NCBI RefSeq assembly: GCF_021390595.1 | Contig: NZ_JAJEJR010000003.1 | Span: forward strand, 620,001 to 684,000 | Origin: Paraburkholderia sp. HP33-1 | GTDB taxonomy: Bacteria; Pseudomonadota; Gammaproteobacteria; Burkholderiales; Burkholderiaceae | DNA length: 64,000 nt | Reading direction: 5' to 3' | Part shown: piece by piece, positions 8,643 to 16,524 of the stretch | How the letters are laid out: every line of letters starts with the position of its first letter | How positions within the stretch are numbered: position 1 is the first letter of the stretch | Program-made: the position numbers and the translations under genes | Notes under the pieces: generated by a model | Told to the model about the DNA's origin: nothing | Seen by the model: the letters and a program-made list of their open reading frames with translations, nothing else | Databases searched by the model: none

Positions 8643-9017
8643 ATGGAGCAACAGAAACAGGAAGGTACCGGAGGCAGGGAGGAGTGTCATCTATGTCGCA
8701 TCACATATTAAATATTCTCCACTGTTCCGTCGATGCCATCCGCAATGGCTATGAACGTCGAAACCGGCGAATTCTTTCCGCAGGATAGGCTTCGGTCGTA
8801 TTCGACCGGCTACGACATGGCAGAAGCCCAGGGTTACGGATGGGCGTGCAATTGTCACGGGCGCTCCCCGGTCATCGCGCGCGATAGGCGTACGGGGGGC
8901 GGAATTCGGGGCAATCACATTGATCACTTCAGCGGCCCCGGAAGTGCGGCCACAGAAGCATGGCGAGCATCCGGTGGCGATCTTCAAAACGCGCGTGTCA
9001 AATTTCCTGGTACCTGA
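8643..9017 (+). pseudogene. decayed second copy of the 3D-domain toxin gene (stop codon plus large internal deletion)
   Basis: From ATG 8643, behind AGGAGAG, the DNA and protein repeat the leader of the gene at 6348: MEQQKQEGTGGREECHLCRI against MEQQKQKGTEGKEECHLCRI. A TCG codon in the first copy is TAA here (8709-8711), which ends the frame after 22 codons. Reading on in the same frame gives MNVETGEFF and WACNCHGRS, then jumps straight to the tail of the 3D domain (GGGIRGNHIDHFSGPGSAA) and stops at 9015-9017. About 1.2 kb of middle sequence present in the first copy is missing. It is therefore a remnant with both a nonsense mutation and an internal deletion. Confidence 0.8.
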
Positions 9018-9018
9018 C

Positions 9019-9492
9019 ATGAAACGATTGTTCCTGCTCATTTTGCTTTGGCCGGTTGTTTCGTTTTCCCTTGAGTGAACTGGTTCCGTTAACTTTAATT
9101 CTTCGATTGTGCCGTTATTGAATCAGAACCCTACACTGAGACAATTCGTCCTTTGCGGCTTTGACATCGTTAGCGATCCAATTGGGACTCGGATAGGAAA
9201 CGTTCAATCGAAGGCACTAGGCGGTACCAGGATTGGGCCATATTCTATGTGGGCGAACTGGCGTAGCGCCACAGGCGAATACCCCGTTATCCTTACGGTG
9301 AACACTCAAACCACGTTCCTGGATAAACATGGTCGATCCGTTGGCGGGAATCTTTCGAAAGGGGTGCGAATCGTCGAGCACGTCGAGAGCGTGAATATAG
9401 CGCCACCTGAAAAGGACCAACCAGAAGTTACCCCTGGCGGCTTCAAACATACAGTGGACCCAAGAGTGTGCGCTAAAGCACCGACTTCTTAG
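9019..9492 (+). pseudogene. second immunity-like gene with in-frame stop at the signal-peptide junction
   Basis: ATG 9019 opens a signal peptide (MKRLFLLILLWPVVSFSLE) and then hits TGA at 9076-9078. The same frame continues without shift as TGSVNFNSSIVPLL and then aligns along its length with the immunity-like protein at 7916 (GGTRIGPYSMWANWRSATGE against GGARMGPYRFNAIWHSQKGD). One nonsense codon therefore separates leader from mature domain. A GTG at 9109 could still give a leaderless cytoplasmic product of 127 residues, but an immunity protein for a cell-wall toxin would need export. It follows the decayed toxin copy by one base. Confidence 0.78.
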
Positions 9493-9639
9493 TAACCAAA
9501 TTGAGAGCCAAAAAGGCATCGAGGCTTTCGCTGAAATCGCAGTGAAGCCGCTTCTCGCTGTTGCGTTCCGCACTAGTCTTCGCGTCTGGCGTGAAAGTGC
9601 GGATCGTCGAATCGCAATTCGTTTGCCGGCACTCCGCCT

Positions 9640-11643
9640 TCAAAAACAGATGCCGGGTCTCCAGCCTTCGCTAGGTGTGCTCTTGCTCAATGCCTTCAGA
9701 TCGATGCCTTGAAGATGGCCTTCCTTCTGCCATTCGATCGCCGATCCAAGATCGACTTCGACTCCTTCGATCATGACCGTTTCCTTTAGAACCGCAGCGT
9801 TTCTCTCCGTATCGGAGTCGTACAGGTTTTCCCAGCCTCTTTCCACGGCCAGCCGCAGCAGGCCGAAGCCCCATTCGCAGCCGCGTCGACCGATCCGATG
9901 ACCCGCATGCACGCCGACCTCGTTCATCGACGTCCGGTTCGCCCATGCCCCATTGGTAATCAGGAAGCTGAGCGGATGGTTCGGCACGGACTGAATCTGC
10001 GCGAGCTTCGCATTCATGAACTGCCTGTTGAACCGCCGCCAGTTTGCTTTGGAACAGTCCGCGCAGGGATCCTTCAGCTGCCTCGCGGTTGTGGGCGCGC
10101 CTACCGCGACCGTGGCTACGATCTTCGCTCGCGCGCCGGATGCCGCGGCCGTCGCAGCTGTGTTGGCTGCCGCAGCGGCAGGCTGCGCAGCGGGAAGCGG
10201 CGGCACCAATCGCACGGGCGACACAGCCGGTGCATCCTCGATTGCGGGCGCCAGTTTCAGCGCCAGATTCCCCCGGGACGCTCCTGCGCTGGCTTGCGCC
10301 GCGCGCGCGGCTCCGCGACCACCGCCTTGTATGACGGTTAGTGCTGGCCGCGTTGCCTGGGTGCCGGCCGCTGCCGCTTCCTGAGCCGCCGTACCCGCCG
10401 TGGCTCGCGCTGTAGCGCCCGCGACTTCGCTGCCTGTCTCCGTAAGCGTCGCTGCACTTCCTGCGCGCGACGCGGCCACGCCAAAGCTTGCGATGAGCGC
10501 TTCGATCTGTCCGACCAACTCCGCGATCATCAGGGACTGCCGCTCTAGCGACGCCTTCTCGAAGTGGTCCAGCCAGTCGGTCACCAGGTTACGGAGCGCG
10601 GTGGGCAGGTTGAGTAGAGCCTTCGCGAAAGCGTCCCAATCCTGCTTCAAAGCCTCGAAATTGGTGAAGGCCCCTATGGCCAGGTCGTAGAGCAGTTTGA
10701 GAATGCCGTAGCCCAGCTTGATGATTCCGGTCACCAGACCGACCGCGCCCTCGCCAAAGCCGACCACCAACCCGATGATGGCGAGAATCAGCGTTTCGAT
10801 TACGCCCAGGACTTCGTCTATCACACTGATGATCGTGTTGGCGGCGCCATACCATTTCGGCGGCAGATCGCCGACGCGGGCACGCAGCGCGTCGAGCGCG
10901 GCTTTTTTCGCTGCCCGTAGTCCGTTGATCAGGTGCTCGTAGGCCTTTTCCTTGAATTCGGCGTACGAGAAACGCTGAATCCGCCGGCTCATATGGGACT
11001 GCTGCACCACGTGAGCGAGTTCGTGCGCGAGCAAGCGCCTTCCGTGAGGCGTATTGGGCGCGTACTGCCCCTGGTGGAACACGATGTCTCGCCCCACCGT
11101 GTAGGCGTACGAGTTCACTGCTCCCGCCGATTCGGCCGCCTGACTGCCGGCGTGAATGCGCACGCCGCTGAAATCGTAACCAAAGCGCGGCTCGAAAAAA
11201 TCGCGCGATTTCCTGTCGAGCGGCTGTCCGGGCGAGCGCAGCGTTTCATGCACGATGGAAGGCGCATCGCCCAAGGCCATTGCGCCCGCCGCCGACTCCT
11301 TTCTGCGCAGCTTTTCATCCTCCAGGTCGCACGCCGCACATTTACGGGCGACTCGCGGGTGTGCCGGACGCGGCTCCCAGTCGCGCACCGGCGTGCGCAA
11401 TACCCTCTCGGCAACGCGATCGGCCTCCTGTTCGAGTGCATCGTCGGCCGCGCCGATCGCCAGCTTGCGCTGCAGGCAACGGGAGTCACTTGCCGCACGG
11501 TCGTCGAAGAACGGCCATTCGGCCTGCTGCGCATCCCGGTTCGAAGGATCGCGCCGCACCGCCGCGCTGTCTTGCCGCCGGCGCGCTAGTGCCGCGCTCG
11601 GTGCAACCACGGGCTGCTTTTTTAGCATCGGCGCGACATGCAT
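9640..11643 (-). CDS. DUF4157 (eCIS-associated metallopeptidase-like) effector candidate with C-terminal toxin-like domain
   Basis: The start is ATG 11643 with AGGAG 9 bases upstream. Residues ~60-80 carry the DEQEAD-like segment (DALEQEADRVAERVL), a CAAC pair lies at 102-105, and the DUF4157 core runs to HELAHVVQQ at 207-215, an HExxH zinc site. DUF4157 is the domain most linked to cargo of extracellular contractile injection systems. Residues ~265-330 are strongly hydrophobic (TLILAIIGLVVGFGEGAVGL and on), then an Ala-rich linker runs to ~500. The last ~150 residues form a separate module with CADC and MNEVGVHAGHRIGRRG; the GHR segment recalls HNH/GHH nuclease toxins, but that is only a resemblance. 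No immunity gene is adjacent. It is divergent from the activator and structural genes, and is the best cargo candidate of the system. Confidence 0.75.
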   Translation of the reverse strand: MHVAPMLKKQPVVAPSAALARRRQDSAAVRRDPSNRDAQQAEWPFFDDRAASDSRCLQRKLAIGAADDALEQEADRVAERVLRTPVRDWEPRPAHPRVARKCAACDLEDEKLRRKESAAGAMALGDAPSIVHETLRSPGQPLDRKSRDFFEPRFGYDFSGVRIHAGSQAAESAGAVNSYAYTVGRDIVFHQGQYAPNTPHGRRLLAHELAHVVQQSHMSRRIQRFSYAEFKEKAYEHLINGLRAAKKAALDALRARVGDLPPKWYGAANTIISVIDEVLGVIETLILAIIGLVVGFGEGAVGLVTGIIKLGYGILKLLYDLAIGAFTNFEALKQDWDAFAKALLNLPTALRNLVTDWLDHFEKASLERQSLMIAELVGQIEALIASFGVAASRAGSAATLTETGSEVAGATARATAGTAAQEAAAAGTQATRPALTVIQGGGRGAARAAQASAGASRGNLALKLAPAIEDAPAVSPVRLVPPLPAAQPAAAAANTAATAAASGARAKIVATVAVGAPTTARQLKDPCADCSKANWRRFNRQFMNAKLAQIQSVPNHPLSFLITNGAWANRTSMNEVGVHAGHRIGRRGCEWGFGLLRLAVERGWENLYDSDTERNAAVLKETVMIEGVEVDLGSAIEWQKEGHLQGIDLKALSKSTPSEGWRPGICF

Positions 11644-11655
11644 GAAATCGAACTC

Positions 11656-11892
11656 CTACGGGCGTCCATCATTGCTCATGACCACGGGCGCCAGATCTCC
11701 GCCCAATTCCGTGAGGTCGGACCACTCGCTATCGGCCGAGTGCAGAGACGAGGAGCGAGGTCGAGCATCCAATGCCGCGCGCACTACAACAACCCGGATC
11801 GACAAACGCCGTGTCGCTCTCATGCGGGCGCCGAACATTGAAATTACCAGGCCGGCGAATCGTGCGGAGATGAAAGCATCGGCACATCGCAT
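11656..11892 (-). CDS. doubtful small ORF upstream of the DUF4157 gene
   Basis: A 78-residue minus-strand frame from ATG 11892 ends at TAG 11658-11656, within the ribosome binding region of the DUF4157 gene. AAGGAG lies upstream, but only 2 bases from the start, which is too close. The composition is Arg/Ala-rich with LTELGGDLAPVVMSNDG near the end. I recognise nothing and list it only because its position would fit a leader gene of the DUF4157 unit. Confidence 0.2.
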   Translation of the reverse strand: MRCADAFISARFAGLVISMFGARMRATRRLSIRVVVVRAALDARPRSSSLHSADSEWSDLTELGGDLAPVVMSNDGRP

Positions 11893-12655
11893 GGCTCCTT
11901 GAACGATAGGCCACCGCAGTTACCAATACAAGTCAGGGAAACAGACAGACGGATGCAGATAGTAAAGGCAAACCTCTGTTCGGCATGCGAGTCGTGGTGG
12001 ATGCAAATAGCCAGGTGGTCACTGCATTTCCGATCAAATAGCATCCGGGATGGTCGCCGCGAAGTTCATCCGTAAGCGCCAAGGCTAAAGGCACGGGACA
12101 ATGTGGCAAAGAAATGTGTCAGAAAATGCAGTCATAAAATGCGCGGGTATTGCTTAAGGTTAGCGCAGCGATGGATGGAAGCGCTTCTATCGTGATACTG
12201 CCCGGCGATTCGCTCCTTTCGTTGTTTGATTGTTGCGCTGCGCTGCGCCGCACTCGCATCGGACCCCGTTGATACGCATGGCCAGGCAATCAAGGCCAGA
12301 TAAACAACGGATTGGCGGATTCCCGCTAATGCCCCGTGCAGATGCCATCAATTCACCGGTGACCGCGTTAAAAAACTCCAGAGTCAGCTCGTCTTCGTAT
12401 CGGGATTTCCACTCGATTCGATTTCTCGGGAAGGCCGGACTTGCTGGATAATCGCAAATTTGCGTACTAGACTGATTTTGCCATCCGCATGGGCAATTGC
12501 GAGTGTTGGCGGAGGCAAAAAGAAGATTGCACGGAGCGGTTGTCCACGTAAAGTTCCGGGCCAGAATAATTCACGCTAACTCGCGCGTTTCGAACGGTCC
12601 GATGCAATGGGCGGCAAGGCGGGACGGACGAGCCCAATAGCGGGAGCGACCTCCG
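11893..12655. promoter_or_regulatory. divergent intergenic region between cargo gene and activator gene
   Basis: About 760 bases without a convincing gene separate the minus-strand DUF4157 unit from the plus-strand activator. It is AT-richer than its flanks. The clearest signal is the perfect 12-base palindrome CGCAAATTTGCG at 12453-12464. I looked for -24/-12 sigma-54 boxes in both directions and found none with correct GG-N10-GC spacing. Confidence 0.45.
12453..12464. promoter_or_regulatory. perfect 12-bp palindrome, possible operator
   Basis: CGCAAATTTGCG is self-complementary over all 12 bases and lies about 190 bases before the activator gene in the divergent intergenic region. A dimeric regulator site is possible; nothing in the sequence names the regulator. 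Confidence 0.3.
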
Positions 12656-13612
12656 ATGATTGGTCAATCGTCAGCCTTTGTCCACACGCGCAGGCTCATC
12701 GAGAGAATCGCGCGCTGCGAGGCGCCCGTGCTGATTGAAGGAGAAACCGGCACGGGCAAGGAACTCGCGGCCCGCGCGATCCATTACGGTGGAAGCCGGC
12801 GCGATGGACCGTTCGTGCCGGTCAATTGCGGCGCAGTGCCCGGCGATCTGGTGGAGAACGAACTATTCGGCCACAAGCGAGGGGCTTTCACCGACGCCAA
12901 CGTTGAACAGCTCGGGCTGGTTGCGCACGCGCGTCACGGTACGCTCTTTCTCGACGAGATCGACGCGTTGCCGCTCAAGGCGCAAGTGTCGCTATTGCGC
13001 TTCCTGCAAGATCAGCACTACCGACCATTGGGCGGACCCGAAAGCATCAGGGCCGATGTCCGGCTGGTCGCGGCGGCCAATTGCGATCTGTCGGCGTTGG
13101 TGGAGCGCGGCGGGTTTCGGCCGGATCTGCTGTATCGCCTGCGCATCATGTTCGTGACGCTGCCGCCGCTGCGCGAGAGGCATGGCGATATCCCTTTGCT
13201 GGTTCAAGCATTCCTGTGCGAATGCAATGAACGTTTCGGACTCGGCGACAAACAGGTCCATCCCGCCACGCTCGCGTGGATGAATCGCTACCGCTGGCCC
13301 GGCAACGTGCGCGAACTCGAAAACCTCATCTATCGCGAGTATCTGCTCTCGGACGCGACCACCATTCACATTGATCCGCCTGCGGGGATCGACGGCAAAG
13401 TGCCGGACGGTCAGGCCGGGCTCGCACCGTCGATGCATCTCGAAGACTTTCGCACTGCCAAGATCCGCGCGATCGCGGAGTTCGAATCACGCTATCTGGC
13501 GTGCGCGCTCAACGCCGCCGGAGGCAACGTGACGCGCGCCGCGCGCCTCGTCGGAAAGGAGCGGCGCGCATTCGGCAAGCTGCTGAAAAAGCACGGCATC
13601 GAACGCTTGTAG
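12656..13612 (+). CDS. sigma-54-type AAA+ transcription activator without sensor domain
   Basis: This 318-residue DNA-binding protein begins almost at once with the sigma-54 interaction AAA+ domain: Walker A GETGTGKE at ~29-36, Walker B TLFLDEID, and RLRIMFVTLPPLRER and WPGNVRELENLI later. The last ~35 residues are a Fis-type helix-turn-helix (NVTRAARLVGKERRAFGKLL). There is no N-terminal receiver, GAF or PAS domain, as in PspF. The sigma-54 contact loop normally reads GAFTGA; here it is GAFTDA with Asp80. The protein sits directly upstream of the structural genes and is the obvious candidate to switch them on. How its own activity is controlled is not visible; without a sensor domain, a partner protein or expression level would have to do it. 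Confidence 0.88.
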   Translation: MIGQSSAFVHTRRLIERIARCEAPVLIEGETGTGKELAARAIHYGGSRRDGPFVPVNCGAVPGDLVENELFGHKRGAFTDANVEQLGLVAHARHGTLFLDEIDALPLKAQVSLLRFLQDQHYRPLGGPESIRADVRLVAAANCDLSALVERGGFRPDLLYRLRIMFVTLPPLRERHGDIPLLVQAFLCECNERFGLGDKQVHPATLAWMNRYRWPGNVRELENLIYREYLLSDATTIHIDPPAGIDGKVPDGQAGLAPSMHLEDFRTAKIRAIAEFESRYLACALNAAGGNVTRAARLVGKERRAFGKLLKKHGIERL

Positions 13613-13859
13613 CGCGTGCGTCGTCGGTGGGGCAGCGGCGACCCGGGTCGTGAGCGTAAGTGCGTTCTTTTTGCCCCACCCGCAGCGCTGCGGCGCGTAA
13701 CGGACAGACGCTCCATGTTTCGTCGCGGCACATGCCCGCGCACATCGGGCCGGCATTGCGACGCATTTCAGCGCAATGCGACCCACGCGATCGCAGCGAC
13801 GGCCCACCTCTTGCTTTGATTGCTCCACCGCGCAAAAGACATTCGATACCGGTAGACGA

Positions 13860-14120
13860 GTGGAACCAGACGAAGCAATTCTTCGATGCTTGTGTGACGC
13901 GATTCTGCGCTATCTGGCTCGACACCCGGACGCAGCGGACACCGCTTGCGGCATAGCGAACTGGTGGCTGCCCGTCTCACAGCGCGACGTGAGCGAACGA
14001 ATGATCGAGCGTGCGCTCGATCGTCTGGTCGAGGCGGGGCAGGTGACGAAGTACTTGCTGATCGATGGCACCGCGCTGTACGCGCACCAGGTGACGGCAC
14101 AGGATGACAAAGCGCGCTGA
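13860..14120 (+). CDS. small winged-helix-like protein preceding the sheath gene
   Basis: I start this gene at GTG 13860, giving 86 residues (EPDEAILRCLCDAILRYLAR onward); an upstream ATG at 13776 adds only low-quality Arg/Ser-rich sequence. The middle has SERMIERALDRLVEAGQVTK followed by a short beta-hairpin-like end (YLLIDGTALYAHQ), the pattern of a small winged helix. No strong ribosome binding site is seen. Position before the sheath gene and after the activator suggests a role in control or assembly of the particle, but I do not recognise a named family. Confidence 0.55.
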   Translation: MEPDEAILRCLCDAILRYLARHPDAADTACGIANWWLPVSQRDVSERMIERALDRLVEAGQVTKYLLIDGTALYAHQVTAQDDKAR

Positions 14121-14216
14121 AGACCAGGTCCGTGCGGCGCGCGGGTAATGCAGGCGTCGCCTGTTCGATGGACTCGCGGTGGGAGACAGACAACCGCATT
14201 TTGCTGGGAGTGATCC

Positions 14217-15962
14217 ATGCCTGTTACGTTGACTTATCCAGGTGTCTACGTCGAAGAGGTATCGAGCGGGGTGCACACCATCACGGGCGTCGCGACATCG
14301 ATCGCTGCCTTCGTCGGTCAGACACCGAAGGGGCCTGTCGAAGTCGCCACCAATGTCTACAGCTACGGCGATTTCGAAGCGACCTTCGGCGGCCTGAACG
14401 TCAATATGATGCTTGGGTTCGCCGTGCGCGACTTCTTCCTGAACGGCGGCAGCGAGGCGATCATCGTCCGGCTCGTCGCCGGCACCGTGGCCCCGCCCGC
14501 CCCAGCGCTTGGACCCGCTCCCGCGCCTGGACCCGCACCGGCGCCTGGGCCTGCACCGGCTCCCGCGCCGGCCCCTGCACCCGGACCTGCCCCGGCCCCC
14601 GCGCCCTCCCAACCGCCCGCACCCGCCGCGGCGGCGCAGATCGCGATCAAGGGCTCGACCGGCGATCTGCTGCTCAATGCAGCGAGCGTCGGCACCTGGG
14701 GCAACACGCTGAGCGCGTCGGTCGACTACACGATGCTGCCGGTCACCGACCCGACGAAGCGCAAGAACTTCAATTTGACGATCGTGCAGAACAGCACGGT
14801 GCCGTCGCCGTCATCGTCTTCGTCGCCCGGTTCATCGAGCGCGTCGACGGCCATCGCGATGGAAAAATTTCTGAATCTGTCGATCGATCCGGCCAGCCCC
14901 AACTACATCAGGAACGTGCTCGTCGACCAGTCGTCGCTGGTGCGCGTGGCGGACTCGATGAGCGATCCGCTGCCGGTGCCGGCCGAAACCGGCAAGACCC
15001 CGGCGCTGGCCGACGGCAACGGCCAGGACGGCGGCCCGCTGAAGGATTTCGACGTGACGGGAGAGGGCGCAGACAACTTCATCCAGAACAAGCATGGCAT
15101 CTACGCGCTCGACAACACAGACATCTTCAATCTGCTTTGCATTCCTCCTTTCGTGCAAGGGGGCACGCTGTCCACCTCGGTGGTCACGGATGCGGTCAGC
15201 TATTGCCAGACCCGCCGCGCGATGATGATCGTCGATCCGCCGGCCAGATGGGGTACGGCACAGGGGGCGTTGGCCGAGGCCAGCGACCTCGGCAAGAACG
15301 TCGGCGCGTACAGCCGCAACGCGGCGATCTTCTTTCCGCGCTTCAAACAGCCGAACCCGCTCATGAACAACCAGATGCAGGAGTTCGTGCCGTGCGGCGC
15401 GATCGCCGGCGTGTTTGCGCGCACCGATGGCCAGCGTGGCGTGTGGAAAGCGCCCGCCGGCGTCGATGCGACGCTGGTTGGCGTGCCGCAGCTCACCGTG
15501 CCGCTTCACGACGGCGAAAACGGCAGCCTGAACCCGCTCGGGGTGAACTGTCTGCGTACGTTCCCGGTGATCGGCCGGGTCGTCTGGGGCGCGCGCACGA
15601 CCATGGGCGCCGATGTCATTGCGGACGACTACAAGTACATCCCGGTGCGCCGTCTCGCGCTCTATATCGAAGAGAGCCTGTATCGCGGCACCCAGTGGGT
15701 GGTGTTCGAACCGAACGACGAACCGCTGTGGTCGCAGATCCGGCTGAACGTCGGGGCCTTCATGCAGACGCTGTTCCGGCAGGGCGCGTTCCAGGGACAA
15801 ACGCCAACCGACGCGTACTTCGTGAAGTGCGACAGCGAATCGACGACGCAGAACGACATCAACCTGGGCGTCGTGAACGTGATCGTGGGCTTTGCACCGC
15901 TCAAGCCGGCGGAGTTCGTGGTCATCCAGTTGCAGCAGATCGCTGGGCAGATCCAGGTCTAA
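14217..15962 (+). CDS. contractile tail sheath protein with Pro/Ala-rich insert
   Basis: This 581-residue protein is the outer sheath, which contracts to drive the inner tube. The N-terminus TYPGVYVEEVSSGVHTITGV is the classic start of phage and eCIS sheath proteins. The C-terminal domain (RVVWGARTMG-type segment with VVWGARTTMGAD, then YIPVRRLALYIEESLYRGTQ and QWVVFEPNDEPLW) is equally typical. Between them, residues ~92-140 are a low-complexity Pro-Ala-Gly run (GPAPAPGPAPAP type), coded by imperfect tandem DNA repeats at about 14490-14636. GGGAG precedes ATG 14217. Only one sheath gene is present, whereas Afp/PVC clusters carry several; a single sheath is common in simpler eCIS types. Confidence 0.93.
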   Translation: MPVTLTYPGVYVEEVSSGVHTITGVATSIAAFVGQTPKGPVEVATNVYSYGDFEATFGGLNVNMMLGFAVRDFFLNGGSEAIIVRLVAGTVAPPAPALGPAPAPGPAPAPGPAPAPAPAPAPGPAPAPAPSQPPAPAAAAQIAIKGSTGDLLLNAASVGTWGNTLSASVDYTMLPVTDPTKRKNFNLTIVQNSTVPSPSSSSSPGSSSASTAIAMEKFLNLSIDPASPNYIRNVLVDQSSLVRVADSMSDPLPVPAETGKTPALADGNGQDGGPLKDFDVTGEGADNFIQNKHGIYALDNTDIFNLLCIPPFVQGGTLSTSVVTDAVSYCQTRRAMMIVDPPARWGTAQGALAEASDLGKNVGAYSRNAAIFFPRFKQPNPLMNNQMQEFVPCGAIAGVFARTDGQRGVWKAPAGVDATLVGVPQLTVPLHDGENGSLNPLGVNCLRTFPVIGRVVWGARTTMGADVIADDYKYIPVRRLALYIEESLYRGTQWVVFEPNDEPLWSQIRLNVGAFMQTLFRQGAFQGQTPTDAYFVKCDSESTTQNDINLGVVNVIVGFAPLKPAEFVVIQLQQIAGQIQV

Positions 15963-15985
15963 TCCAACCCTCGACGGAGACAATG

Positions 15986-16513
15986 ATGGCCGAGTTCACC
16001 GTGAATGCCCAGCGCTTCGATCCGTACAAGAACTTCAAATTCCGGATCAAGTGGGACGCGAAGTACGTGGCGGGTATCAGCAAGATGAGCGCCCTCAAGC
16101 GCACGACCGAGGTGGTCAAGCATCGCGAAGGGGGCGACCCGAGCACCAGCCGCAAGTCGCCCGGCAAGAGCGAATACGAAGCCGTCACGTTGGAGCGTGG
16201 CGTGACGCACGACACCGAGTTCGAGAAATGGGCCAACAAGATCTGGCAGTACGGCGCGGGGCTCGGCATGGAGGTGTCGCTGCAGGACTTCCGCAAGGAC
16301 CTGATCATCGAGGTCTATAACGAGGCGGGGCAGCTGGTGATCTCCTACAAGCTTTATCGCTGCTGGGTCTCCGAGTATCAGGCGCTGCCCGACTTCGATG
16401 CGAATGCGAACGCGGTCGCGATCCAGCACATCAAGCTGGAAAACGAAGGGTGGGAACGCGACCTGAGCGTCACCGAGCCCAAGGAGCCGACCTTCACCGT
16501 GCCGTCGCCGTGA
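15986..16513 (+). CDS. tail tube protein
   Basis: A 175-residue inner-tube protein of the phage T4 gp19 type. The start region is ATGATG; ACGGAGA gives 5-base spacing to 15986. Motifs of the family are present: FDPYKNFKFRIKWD near the N-terminus, SKMSALKRTTEVVKHREGGD, and KLENEGWERD near the C-terminus. Hexameric rings of it stack inside the sheath. It follows the sheath gene by 23 bp, the usual order. The upstream in-frame extension overlaps the sheath gene and is a shadow. Confidence 0.93.
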   Translation: MAEFTVNAQRFDPYKNFKFRIKWDAKYVAGISKMSALKRTTEVVKHREGGDPSTSRKSPGKSEYEAVTLERGVTHDTEFEKWANKIWQYGAGLGMEVSLQDFRKDLIIEVYNEAGQLVISYKLYRCWVSEYQALPDFDANANAVAIQHIKLENEGWERDLSVTEPKEPTFTVPSP

Positions 16514-16524
16514 GCGGAGCGATC

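Noticed and set aside
11893..14216. Possible -24/-12 sigma-54 promoters (for example TTTTTGC near 13672 and GGCAAAGAAATGTGTCA near 12103)
   Set aside because: In each case one of the two invariant doublets is missing or the spacing differs from GG-N10-GC.
14490..14636. Tandem repeat considered as a CRISPR-like array
   Set aside because: Units are short, imperfect and in frame within the sheath protein; there are no spacers.
14132..15982. Upstream extension of the tube-protein frame through the sheath gene
   Set aside because: The true start of the tube gene is ATG 15986 with a good ribosome site; the extension is Arg-rich shadow of the sheath.
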